Source: DASTSN01 sp035760665 (GTDB lineage: Bacteria; Bacteroidota; Bacteroidia; Chitinophagales; Chitinophagaceae). Taken from it: DNA of 64,000 nucleotides. The notes beneath the pieces are model-generated. The model worked only from the letters and a program-made list of their open reading frames with translations. It ran no database searches and was not told the DNA's origin. Numbering within the stretch: the first letter of the stretch is position 1; every line of letters begins with the position of its first letter. Location: the NCBI GenBank assembly GCA_035760665.1, contig DASTSN010000082.1:1-64000 (forward strand). The letters are read 5' to 3'. A program made the position numbers and the translations under genes. Below are positions 44,801-52,484 of the stretch, piece after piece.

Positions 44801-47800
44801 GCCGGCCTCAATACCTGTGGACAAAATCTTCGCAACCGATTGAACCGGGTGAAAAAACATTCGTACAATTGTGTACGGCAGCCAGTGATTGTTATGTAAT
44901 AGAACAAACTGATTACAGCAATAAGCAGGACACCTCTTTTTCATTTCAATCGTTAGATAAAGAGAAAAAATCATTTGCCTTTTCCGCTACCGAGAAAGAC
45001 CGTGGTGGGTATGGAGTTCGATACTTTTTTGTGAAAGATAACAGGTTTTATCAATCTAGCGATATCATTAAAGTTCCCTGGAATAATAAACAACTCAGCA
45101 TTGAATATGCCACATTCAGGGATAAAACATTACCGGGCAGCCAGGAAACCTGGAAAGTAAAATTATCAGGTTATAAAAGCGAAAAAGTAACGGCGGAAAT
45201 GCTGGCAAGCATGTATGACGCATCCCTGGACCAATTTAAAGCCCACAACTGGTTGTTACCAAATATTTGGCCGACCTACAGCAATGACAACAGCTGGAAT
45301 GGTGTACAAAATTTCTCATCCGTAACGTCAAATGAAAAGTGGCTTCCAACTACACTAGGCAAAAGTTTGTTGAAAGAGTATGACGCATTTATTGGCGAGG
45401 AGTCACCAATTATTTACGAGCTTAAAAGAACATTTGCCCTGCAAAGAAAACCTGAGGAAGCTGCGGTAAGTGATTCTGCAATGATAGCAGTCCCCGGAAA
45501 TAATTTAAATGAAGTGGTTGTAACAGCCTATGATGTACAAAAGAAAAAAAATCTTACGGGTGCTGTAAGTAAAGTAAATAATAATGAACCAATTGAAAAT
45601 GAATCGAGCGGCTACCCAATACAAGTGCGTAAAAACTTTAACGAAACAGCCTTTTTCTTTCCCGATCTAAGGACAGACAGCACCGGGGCCATTTCATTTT
45701 CATTTACCCTGCCCGAAGCAACAACAAAATGGAAATTCCAGGCATTGGCCCATACCCCGGAACTCGCCATGGGTTATTCTTCCCGGGAAATCGTTACGCA
45801 AAAGCAATTGATGGTACAACCTAATGTGCCACGATTTTTACGCGAGGGTGACCGGCTGGAATTGAGTGCCAAAATTGTCAACCTCACGGATTCTGAACTG
45901 ACTGGCCAGGCTGAGCTGCAACTGTTTGATGCCGCTACCAACCAGCCGGTTGACGGTTGGTTTCAGAATATGTTCGCACACCAGTACTTTACCGTTGCTG
46001 CCGGCCAAAGTGAACCTGTACAGTTTTCCATTGAAGTTCCTTACCTCTTTAACAAAGCGCTGACATGGCGTATCATTGCCCGATCAGGCCAGTACAGCGA
46101 TGGTGAGGAAGCCTCCCTGCCTGTACTGACGAATAAACTACTGGTTACAGAAACAATGCCTGTATCAATGACAGGCAGTGGTAACAAACAATTCAAGTTT
46201 GAAAAACTTTTACAAGCCGGCGAAAGCGAATCCTTACAACATTATGGCCTTACGGTGGAATACACGTCAAATCCTGCTTGGTATGCATTGCAGGCACTAC
46301 CCTATTTAATGGAATATCCCTACGAATGTGCAGAGCAAACATTTAACCGTTATTATGCCAATGCACTCGCCACGGCCATTACCAGCACCTCGCCCCGTAT
46401 AAAAGAAGTTTTTGAAAAATGGCTGAAAAGCACCAACGAAAAAGAGGAAGTACTGATAAGTGCCCTGCAGAAAAACGAGGAATTGAAATCAGTTTTATTA
46501 CAGGAAACTCCCTGGGTACTGGAAGCCAAAAACGAAGAACAGCAAAAGAAAAACATAGCGCTGCTTTTTGATATGGTACGTATGAGCAGGGAACTCAACA
46601 GCAACCTGAAAAAACTGAAGCAGTTGCAACTTTCAAATGGCGGATTTTCCTGGTTTAGTGGCGGACCTGACGACCGCTACATTACACAATACATCGTCAC
46701 CGGTATAGGACGCCTGCAAAAAATACAGGCCATACCTAAAGATCAGCAGGATAAAATAGATGCGATGCTGAAAAAAGCTCTTGCCTACCTGGATGCAAGA
46801 TTAAAAGAAGATTATGACAACCTGCTGAAACAAAAAGGTAAAATAGGCCAATTACCGCCTGGTTATTTACAAGTTCAGTATTTGTACATGCGTAGCTTCT
46901 TTACGGGTATCAGTATAGCCAAAACTGTACAACCTGCTGTAAACTATTTTTTCAAACAGGCCCAACGTTACTGGCCCGGACAAAACAAGTACCTGCAAGG
47001 TATGATTGCATTAGCAGCTTATCGCAAAGGTGATAAACATACTGCTGCAGCCATTTTAAAATCCTTGAAGGAAACAGCCATTACCAGTCAAGAAACTGGC
47101 ATGTACTGGAAAACAGCCTCCAGCAGCTGGTGGTGGTACGAAGCGCCCATTGAACGACAGGCTTTATTGATTGAAGCGTTTTCCGAAGCAGGCAATGACC
47201 AAACTACGGCAGATAAGCTGCGCACCTGGCTATTGAAAAACAAACAAACCAACAACTGGCAAACCACCAAAGCCACTGCAGATGCCTGCTATGCTTTATT
47301 GCTGCAGGGCAGTAACTGGCTTGCAGCAGAGCCGGCTGTTGAAATACAGTTAGGCCGGGCCGTTGTATCAAATACCACAGCCTCTTCCGAAGCCGGCACC
47401 GGCTACTTTAAAAAAGTAATCCAGGGACAGTTTGTGAGCCCGGATATGGGAAATATCAGAGTAACAGTAAAACAGGACAACCAAACTGCAGCGATACCCA
47501 GTTGGGGTGCTGTTTACTGGCAATATTTTGAAGACATGGACAAAATCACATCAGCTGCTACACCACTGCAATTGTCCAAAAAACTTTTTATTGAAAAAAA
47601 CACTGATAACGGTCCTGTACTTATTCCGGTCAATGAAGGCGACGCTCTTCATGTTGGGGACAAGGTAAAAGTAAGAATTGAATTGCGTGCAGACCGTGAT
47701 ATGGAATACGTTCACATGAAAGATATGCGGGCCAGCGGTCTGGAGCCGGTGAATGTTTTAAGCGGTTACATATGGCAAAACGGTTTAGGCTACTACGAGA

Positions 47801-47982
47801 CTACCAAAGATGCCAGCACTAATTTCTTTTTTGACCACCTGCATAAGGGGACATATGTGTTTGAGTACACACTCTTTGCAGCACAAAAGGGAAATTTCAG
47901 CAACGGTATCACAAGCATCCAATGCATGTATGCTCCGGAATTTGCAGCACATTCCGAAGGCATCAGGATCGATGTAGAATAA
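41878..47982 (+). CDS. Alpha-2-macroglobulin family protein with intact thioester and a SusC-plug-like motif
   Basis: A 2034-residue secreted protein; signal peptide 1-24. Residues 25-480 are helical, TPR-like. An MG2 domain is near 598-690 (FTDRSIYRPGQTVYFKGIA). The A2M domain is near 1255-1345 (FFPDLRTDSTGAISFSFTLPEAT). The thioester domain follows, with Cys1484, Glu1486 and Gln1487 in YECAEQTF, so the thioester can form. Bacterial family members trap peptidases in the periplasm. Odd: at 1209-1231, just before the A2M domain where the bait region would be, the sequence LNEVVVTAYDVQKKKNL..LTGAVS matches the plug signature of SusC/RagA receptors. The N-terminal TPR-like region is also large. 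There is no lipobox. A terminator follows. Confidence 0.93.
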   Translation: MMQPIRSLLVFSAITFFLLTIANAQPAIKTYDKEWQSVEELIKRGLPQSALKEVNTIYAQAKKDKQDAQIIKALLYRSSLQQETREENEIASIKETEEEITQLNEPAASVLRSLLAGMYWHYFQQNRWKLYNRTATASFIKTDITTWATEDFHKRISSLYLASLANETLLKQTKLEPYDAIIIKGNVRHLRPTLFDLLAHTALDYFTNDESDITRPAYAFEISDSMFFAPAATFIKYPVKTNDSLSLHAKALEIYQQLVAFHLSDPSPDALLDGDIGRLEFVHQYAVNQNKDELYRRALQQLTVQYTDNPAAAQAWYLLAQQYNSLASTYQPYGDTSWRFGRVQAKEICEKIVAQKDSSEGKINCANLLNEITRKELHFQLEKVNLPVEPFRVLISYRNTKNIYLRVIHADENIKQQLDNYYNNKYWETITNTQPIASWGQSLPETNDYQLHSTEIKADGLPAGEYLLIASSDSDFNTRHAILGARLFYVSNISYVNNGNSYFVLHRSTGKPLTNAAVTLWRQVYDAQSRKYVQQKSGNYSTNQKGFFRIEHQKDEKNSYYNYTVEISWNREHLFLNDPVYSYYFDNEEKEIDTDAIKIFYFTDRSIYRPGQTVYFKGIAVSKDRSQLNKIVRNLSAWVYLEDVNGDDVDSVKVKTNEFGSFSGKFQLPVNLLNGEFSIWDSESDDEAHFSVEEYKRPRFYVDYEAPKNVFKINDSIHVTGFAKAYAGNNIDKAKVTYRVVRQPRYLYPWLFRRWWQPPVTAMEIVHGETVTDANGKFIIDFKAIPDATVDKKFEPLFDYRIYADVTDINGETRSGETSITAGFQSLLLKVQLPESLPADSFKTISIRTENMNGTWQPAVASVSITKLKEENRLIRQRYWPRPDQFVMTKAEYIKWFPHDEYDGESDFTNWEKEKTVFEKTDSLQEKQSFAIRNNGQTFSPGYYRIEITSHDKDGNAIKDIQYLELYDEGAKQLSRPQYLWTKSSQPIEPGEKTFVQLCTAASDCYVIEQTDYSNKQDTSFSFQSLDKEKKSFAFSATEKDRGGYGVRYFFVKDNRFYQSSDIIKVPWNNKQLSIEYATFRDKTLPGSQETWKVKLSGYKSEKVTAEMLASMYDASLDQFKAHNWLLPNIWPTYSNDNSWNGVQNFSSVTSNEKWLPTTLGKSLLKEYDAFIGEESPIIYELKRTFALQRKPEEAAVSDSAMIAVPGNNLNEVVVTAYDVQKKKNLTGAVSKVNNNEPIENESSGYPIQVRKNFNETAFFFPDLRTDSTGAISFSFTLPEATTKWKFQALAHTPELAMGYSSREIVTQKQLMVQPNVPRFLREGDRLELSAKIVNLTDSELTGQAELQLFDAATNQPVDGWFQNMFAHQYFTVAAGQSEPVQFSIEVPYLFNKALTWRIIARSGQYSDGEEASLPVLTNKLLVTETMPVSMTGSGNKQFKFEKLLQAGESESLQHYGLTVEYTSNPAWYALQALPYLMEYPYECAEQTFNRYYANALATAITSTSPRIKEVFEKWLKSTNEKEEVLISALQKNEELKSVLLQETPWVLEAKNEEQQKKNIALLFDMVRMSRELNSNLKKLKQLQLSNGGFSWFSGGPDDRYITQYIVTGIGRLQKIQAIPKDQQDKIDAMLKKALAYLDARLKEDYDNLLKQKGKIGQLPPGYLQVQYLYMRSFFTGISIAKTVQPAVNYFFKQAQRYWPGQNKYLQGMIALAAYRKGDKHTAAAILKSLKETAITSQETGMYWKTASSSWWWYEAPIERQALLIEAFSEAGNDQTTADKLRTWLLKNKQTNNWQTTKATADACYALLLQGSNWLAAEPAVEIQLGRAVVSNTTASSEAGTGYFKKVIQGQFVSPDMGNIRVTVKQDNQTAAIPSWGAVYWQYFEDMDKITSAATPLQLSKKLFIEKNTDNGPVLIPVNEGDALHVGDKVKVRIELRADRDMEYVHMKDMRASGLEPVNVLSGYIWQNGLGYYETTKDASTNFFFDHLHKGTYVFEYTLFAAQKGNFSNGITSIQCMYAPEFAAHSEGIRIDVE

Positions 47983-48005
47983 CCAATCGCAGTAACAGTA
48001 ATGCA

Positions 48006-48045
48006 GCAGGCCACGATCTATTGCCGTGGCCTGCTTATTTTTGTT
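48006..48045 (+). terminator. Terminator of the alpha-2-macroglobulin gene, containing a -7-like box
   Basis: GCAGGCCACG, a 9-base loop, CGTGGCCTGC, then TTATTTTTGTT. The 10-bp stem is perfect. The tail holds TATTTTTG (48036-48043), an exact TAnnTTTG match that ends 4 bases before the next ATG. Confidence 0.85.
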
Positions 48046-48047
48046 AC

Positions 48048-49109
48048 ATGCAAACGGAGTTTTTGATTATCGGCCAGGGGATTTCAGGAACTTTTTTATC
48101 CTGGTACCTGCAGCAGGAAAAAAAAGAGTTTATAGTTATTGATAACCATTTTGAAAATGCACCATCCAGGATTGCAGCTGGAATTATTAATCCGGTTACC
48201 GGCCGGCGGATGGTAAAAACCTGGATGATAGACGATTTGCTGCCGAATGCAGAAAAGGCTTATACAGAATTGGGTAAACAACTGGGTATTGCCGCTATTT
48301 CAAAAAAAAGAATATTGGATTTTTTTCCAACTCCGCAAATGCGGGATGTGTTTATGCAGCACATCGAAAACAAAGATCATTATTTTCAGCCTTTTCCCGA
48401 AGAAAATGATTTTACGCAATTCTTTCATTACAATTTCGGTTGCGGAGAAATCCATCCTGCCTATACCGTGCATTTAGAAACTGTATTGCCGGCCTGGAGG
48501 AAAATACTTATTAAAAACAGGCAGCTGCTCCAGGAAGATTTTGATATAAGCCATTTATCCGTCGAAAAAAACCAGCTTGCTTATAAAGAAATCAAAGCTG
48601 AAAAAATTATTTTTTGTGACGGCATTTCCAGTACAAATCATCCCTGGTTTCAACTGCTGCCCTTTGCCCGGAACAAAGGAGAAGCGTTGGTGCTGGAAAT
48701 ACCGGAACTCAGCAAAGAGTATATTTATAAGAAAGGGTATACACTGGCACCCCTGGCAGATCAAGATCTGTTTTGGCTGGGATCCAGTTACCAGTGGGCA
48801 TTCACCGATGCCCGTCCTTCTAAAGAATTTTTTGATGCAGCCACCAGTTTTTTGCGATCCTGGCTTAAGATGCCATTTCGTGTACTTGATCATAAAGCCG
48901 CCATCCGGCCAGCCACCTTAGAAAGACGACCATTCGTTGGGTTCCATCCGTTGCACCCGCAAATTGGCATCCTAAATGGAATGGGCACCAAGGGCTGTTC
49001 GCTGGCGCCATTTTTTGCAAAACAGCTGACCGTCCATTTACTTCACCAAACACCAATTTTACCCGAAGCAGCTGTAAACCGCTTTAGGAAAATACTTCAG
49101 CGAAGCTGA
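48048..49109 (+). CDS. FAD-dependent oxidoreductase (DAO family)
   Basis: A 353-residue flavoprotein. The dinucleotide fold opens at once with FLIIGQGISGTFLSWYL (GxGxxG 9-14) and the acidic end of strand two in FIVIDNHF. AAGIINPVTGRRMVKTW resembles the MnmC C-terminal oxidase and glycine-oxidase group. The C-terminal part has AAIRPATLERRPFVGFHP and ILNGMGTKGCSLAPFFA. It probably oxidises an amine or amino acid. ATG 48048 was chosen because the fold begins immediately, although longer frames reach back into the alpha-2-macroglobulin gene. Only 4 bases separate the ATG from the terminator tail of that gene, so the leader is very short or read-through is used. Confidence 0.88.
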   Translation: MQTEFLIIGQGISGTFLSWYLQQEKKEFIVIDNHFENAPSRIAAGIINPVTGRRMVKTWMIDDLLPNAEKAYTELGKQLGIAAISKKRILDFFPTPQMRDVFMQHIENKDHYFQPFPEENDFTQFFHYNFGCGEIHPAYTVHLETVLPAWRKILIKNRQLLQEDFDISHLSVEKNQLAYKEIKAEKIIFCDGISSTNHPWFQLLPFARNKGEALVLEIPELSKEYIYKKGYTLAPLADQDLFWLGSSYQWAFTDARPSKEFFDAATSFLRSWLKMPFRVLDHKAAIRPATLERRPFVGFHPLHPQIGILNGMGTKGCSLAPFFAKQLTVHLLHQTPILPEAAVNRFRKILQRS

Positions 49110-49128
49110 TAAGAATTACTCAAATAGT

Positions 49129-49136
49129 TATTTTTG
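49129..49136 (+). promoter_or_regulatory. Possible -7 box before the small membrane protein gene
   Basis: TATTTTTG matches TAnnTTTG, 24 bases before the ATG at 49161. No -33 TTG is visible, and the region is AT-rich, so chance is possible. Confidence 0.3.
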
Positions 49137-49160
49137 AATATCACACAAAAACAACTGCTG

Positions 49161-49571
49161 ATGAACAAAGCCAAAGAGCCCATGTATGTCATTCCTAACC
49201 GCTATCGCAAAATGGAAAACCTGCACATTGTATTCTGGCTGCTGAAAGATATTAGTTGGTGTATGATTTGGAAACTGCTGGGTATTGCCATGATCTTGCC
49301 AACGCTGACAATAGCACTGGTGATTGCGTGGCGCACAAGGCAGATCAAGTCGGAATTGTCACACAACCTGGCGATTGCCTTCTGGATTATGGCAAACTCT
49401 CTCTGGATGATTAGTGAATTTTTTAAATTTGATACAATGCCGGTATGGCATGGCTACGAGGGAAAGCACCTGGCACTCATCCCATTTTTAATCGGTATTA
49501 TTATTCTTACTTATTATTACCTGGTGCAGCGTCCGCGGGAAGTGGAAGAACACCACGCAGTGACGATGTAA
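49161..49571 (+). CDS. Small membrane protein of unknown function
   Basis: A 136-residue protein with three to four membrane segments (about 37-58, 70-92 and 108-128; LLGIAMILPTLTIALVIAW, AIAFWIMANSLWMISEFF, LALIPFLIGIIILTYYYLV). The N terminus is basic and the C terminus has Glu and two His. I recognise no named family, though similar short membrane proteins occur in Bacteroidota. ATG 49161 was chosen over a TTG at 49134 that lies in the promoter-like box. The gene ends 63 bases before the convergent MtfA-like gene. Confidence 0.78.
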   Translation: MNKAKEPMYVIPNRYRKMENLHIVFWLLKDISWCMIWKLLGIAMILPTLTIALVIAWRTRQIKSELSHNLAIAFWIMANSLWMISEFFKFDTMPVWHGYEGKHLALIPFLIGIIILTYYYLVQRPREVEEHHAVTM

Positions 49572-49634
49572 AGAAATGAACGCCTGTAATTCCTGATACG
49601 GTCTATTTACGGCAAGAAAACATCTGTTAATTAT

Positions 49635-50453
49635 TTATACCGGTTCGGCTTTCAGAATTTTATTCTTGGTGGTTGGGTCCTGGTTCAGTACCCGGCATAG
49701 TGCTTCATACAGGTCAGGCATATTTTCCCGCAAGCCTTTGGGATTTACAAAAAAAGCTTCCACGCTTACCGCCCAAAATTCGTGCAGGTTACTGAATGCA
49801 TAGCTGCGCAAATAACTTTGCCGCCTGGTTAATGCATCCACAAGAATAGGACCGGTGGTGGATGAAAATTTTTCATAGTTCATCCTGAAATGCGAATCGA
49901 TTCCGTAGCGGGCAAAAAAGTTATTATACAGAAGGGCATGCGACATTTCATGCACAGCCACATTTACATTATCCAGTTTGTTGGCATAGCCGTATTGAAA
50001 ATGCTTCCAGGAAAGATAAATGCCTTCCGGTGAAACATGGCCGATATACAACTCTTCATCATTATCCATCCGATAGGCATCGGCTAGCACATAAATATCT
50101 TTGAAATAACTCAGCAAATAATTTTTTAACCCAAATGTCACCTGTATAGCCGAAGCGCTTACCAGTGTAGCAATATCGTCATTGCCCTCGAGCCCGATGT
50201 AATGAAATTTTTTGGTGTTTTTAAAATGATGCACCCTGTTTACAAACATGATTTTATTATCGGCCGGTAAATCGTTGAAGTAAGCAAACACACTTCCGAT
50301 TACAAAGGAATAATGATTAAAAAGGGATTCATCTACGGGAAAATCCTCGGCCGACTCTACAGGACCTGGTGAGTTTTTGGGGGCAAAATATTGCCTGATT
50401 TTTTGCAGTACGGATCGCATTCGGTTCGGATTCAGAATTTTAAATATAGACAT
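49635..50453 (-). CDS. MtfA-like zinc metallopeptidase (M90 family)
   Basis: A 272-residue protein with the zinc motif HEMSH (168-172) in NVAVHEMSHALLYN, followed by the typical downstream helix with EFWAVSVEAFFVNPKGL, whose Glu is the likely third ligand. SFVIGSVFAYFNDLP and VSASAIQVTFGLKNYLL match the MtfA (M90) core. MtfA in E. coli binds the Mlc repressor and cleaves peptides; whether that holds here is unknown. Cytoplasmic. ATG 50453 (MSIFKILNPN) is preceded by GGGGGTGG and avoids running across the aspS promoter, so it is favoured over 50564. Confidence 0.88.
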   Translation of the reverse strand: MSIFKILNPNRMRSVLQKIRQYFAPKNSPGPVESAEDFPVDESLFNHYSFVIGSVFAYFNDLPADNKIMFVNRVHHFKNTKKFHYIGLEGNDDIATLVSASAIQVTFGLKNYLLSYFKDIYVLADAYRMDNDEELYIGHVSPEGIYLSWKHFQYGYANKLDNVNVAVHEMSHALLYNNFFARYGIDSHFRMNYEKFSSTTGPILVDALTRRQSYLRSYAFSNLHEFWAVSVEAFFVNPKGLRENMPDLYEALCRVLNQDPTTKNKILKAEPV

Positions 50454-50463
50454 TCCACCCCCA

Positions 50464-50500
50464 TTTTGCAAGCCCGAAGGGTCTTTTGTCCCTATCTTTG
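50464..50500 (+). promoter_or_regulatory. Promoter of aspS
   Basis: TATCTTTG (50493-50500) followed by CGCC is an exact TAnnTTTG match. TTTTG at 50464-50468, 24 bases upstream, is the likely -33 element. The leader to the aspS ATG is about 70 bases. Confidence 0.58.
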
Positions 50501-50573
50501 CGCCTGTTTTCAAGTTTAGTGGCTGATTTACAGAAATTTGGCTCATAAAAAACGTCATAACCAATAATAAAGT

Positions 50574-52400
50574 ATGTACAGAACCAATACATGCGGTGAA
50601 TTAAGGCTGCAGGATGCCGGCAAAACAGTAACCCTCGCCGGGTGGGTACAGACCGTTCGCAAGTTCGGATCCATTACGTTTGTAGATCTGCGTGACCGTT
50701 ATGGTATCACTCAATTGTTATTTGGTGAAGATTTAAATGCACAACTCGACAAGACACCGCTGGGCCGGGAATTTGTGGTACAGGCCACCGGCATAGTAAG
50801 TGAACGGAGCAATAAAAACCCCACCTTGCCTACGGGCGATATTGAAATCACAGTAACCTCTTTTGTTATTTTGAACCAGTCCGCCACGCCTCCCTTCACC
50901 ATCCAGGATGACACCGATGGTGGTGATGACCTGCGGATGAAATTCCGTTTTCTCGACTTGCGCAGAAATGCCCTCAAAAGAAATTTAGAATTGCGGTATG
51001 CCGTAAACCGATCCGCCAGGAACTATTTGCATGAAAATAATTTCCTGGACATAGAAACACCATTCCTGATTAAATCCACCCCGGAAGGAGCCAGGGATTT
51101 TGTGGTTCCTTCACGCATGAACCCTGGACAATTTTATGCGTTGCCACAGTCGCCACAAACATTTAAACAACTGCTGATGGTGAGTGGGTATGACCGTTAC
51201 TACCAGGTGGTAAAATGTTTCAGAGACGAAGACCTGCGAGCCGACCGGCAGCCGGAGTTTACGCAAATTGACTGCGAAATGAGCTTTGTGGAACAGGAAG
51301 ACATTTTGAACATGTTTGAAGGGTTGATTAAGCGCATTTTTAAAGATGTGAAAGGAATTGATATCACTGAAAAAGTTCAGCGCATGAGCTGGGAAGATGC
51401 CATGTGGTTGTATGGTAACGACAAGCCAGATATTCGGTTTGATATGACCTTGTGCAACCTCAAAAAACCTGCCTCGGTGTATAGTACTAAACAGGACAAT
51501 GCCCAGCTGATCAAAGACACAGGCTTCAAAGTTTTTGATGAGGCCGAAACCGTTCTCGCCATTGCTGTTCCGGGTTGTGCCGATTACTCTAGAAAGCAAA
51601 CCGATGAGCTCACAGAATGGGTAAAACGTCCCCAAATCGGCATGAAGGGGTTAGCCTTTATTAAATGCAATAGTGATGGCAGTTTCAAAAGCAGCATGGA
51701 TAAATTTTTCAGCGAAGAAAAACTGCAAGCTATTGCCGGTGCTGCCGGCGCCAAAGCCGGCGACCTTCTGCTGATACTTGCCGGCCCGGAAGAAAGAACC
51801 CGCAAAGCGATGAGTGAATTAAGGCTGGAAATGGGTGAGCGGCTGGGACTGCGCAAAAAAGATGAATACAAACTGTTATGGGTACTTGATTTCCCCCTGT
51901 TTGAATACAGCGAAGAAGACAACCGATGGGTAGCCCGTCACCATCCGTTTACATCGCCCAAGCCGGAACAGATAGAAACCATGATCCGCAACAGCCCGGT
52001 AATAGAAGATGCGGCACATTATCTCGATCATCCCTATGCCGGCATCAAGGCGAATGCGTATGATATGGTACTCAATGGCAATGAAATCGGCGGCGGTTCC
52101 ATTCGTATATACCAGCGGGAGCTGCAGGAAAAAATGTTTGCTGCCCTGGGGATGAATAAGGAAGAACAACAGCATAAATTTGGCTTTCTGCTGGGTGCAT
52201 TTGAGTATGGGGCTCCGCCACATGGTGGTATTGCTTTCGGATTCGACCGCCTCTGCGCTTTGCTGGGCGGTAGCGAAAGCATCCGCGATTACATTGCTTT
52301 TCCGAAAAACAATAGCGGCCGCGATGTTATGCTTGATGCACCGGCAACCGTTGATGATAAACAACTCAACGAGTTACAGATAAAGCTGGAGCTAAAATAA
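50574..52400 (+). CDS. aspS: Aspartyl-tRNA synthetase
   Basis: A 608-residue class IIb synthetase of bacterial type. OB-fold anticodon domain at the N terminus (VTLAGWVQTVRKFGSITFVDLRDRYG), motif 1 near TPEGARDFVVPSR, motif 2 CFRDEDLRADRQPEFTQID (about 215-235), the GAD insertion domain in the middle, and motif 3 GGIAFGFDRLCALLGG near 560. The length and C-terminal LDAPATVDDKQLNEL are standard. Charges tRNA-Asp in the cytoplasm. It has its own promoter and terminator. Confidence 0.98.
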   Translation: MYRTNTCGELRLQDAGKTVTLAGWVQTVRKFGSITFVDLRDRYGITQLLFGEDLNAQLDKTPLGREFVVQATGIVSERSNKNPTLPTGDIEITVTSFVILNQSATPPFTIQDDTDGGDDLRMKFRFLDLRRNALKRNLELRYAVNRSARNYLHENNFLDIETPFLIKSTPEGARDFVVPSRMNPGQFYALPQSPQTFKQLLMVSGYDRYYQVVKCFRDEDLRADRQPEFTQIDCEMSFVEQEDILNMFEGLIKRIFKDVKGIDITEKVQRMSWEDAMWLYGNDKPDIRFDMTLCNLKKPASVYSTKQDNAQLIKDTGFKVFDEAETVLAIAVPGCADYSRKQTDELTEWVKRPQIGMKGLAFIKCNSDGSFKSSMDKFFSEEKLQAIAGAAGAKAGDLLLILAGPEERTRKAMSELRLEMGERLGLRKKDEYKLLWVLDFPLFEYSEEDNRWVARHHPFTSPKPEQIETMIRNSPVIEDAAHYLDHPYAGIKANAYDMVLNGNEIGGGSIRIYQRELQEKMFAALGMNKEEQQHKFGFLLGAFEYGAPPHGGIAFGFDRLCALLGGSESIRDYIAFPKNNSGRDVMLDAPATVDDKQLNELQIKLELK

Positions 52401-52434
52401 CGTCACTCACACTTAACACAGTGACTGTTTAGTA

Positions 52435-52484
52435 AACAACATTTTACCTCAGACCTTATCGTGGTAAAATGTTGTTATTTTTTT
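52435..52484 (+). terminator. Terminator of aspS
   Basis: AACAACATTTTACC, a 14-base loop, GGTAAAATGTTGTT forms a perfect 14-bp stem followed by ATTTTTTTT. It overlaps the last codons of the convergent S1C peptidase gene. Confidence 0.9.

Noticed and set aside
50454..50564. A longer N terminus for the MtfA-like peptidase (start 50564)
   Set aside because: The extension runs across the aspS promoter and has no conserved sequence; ATG 50453 has a GGGGGTGG ribosome-binding sequence before it.
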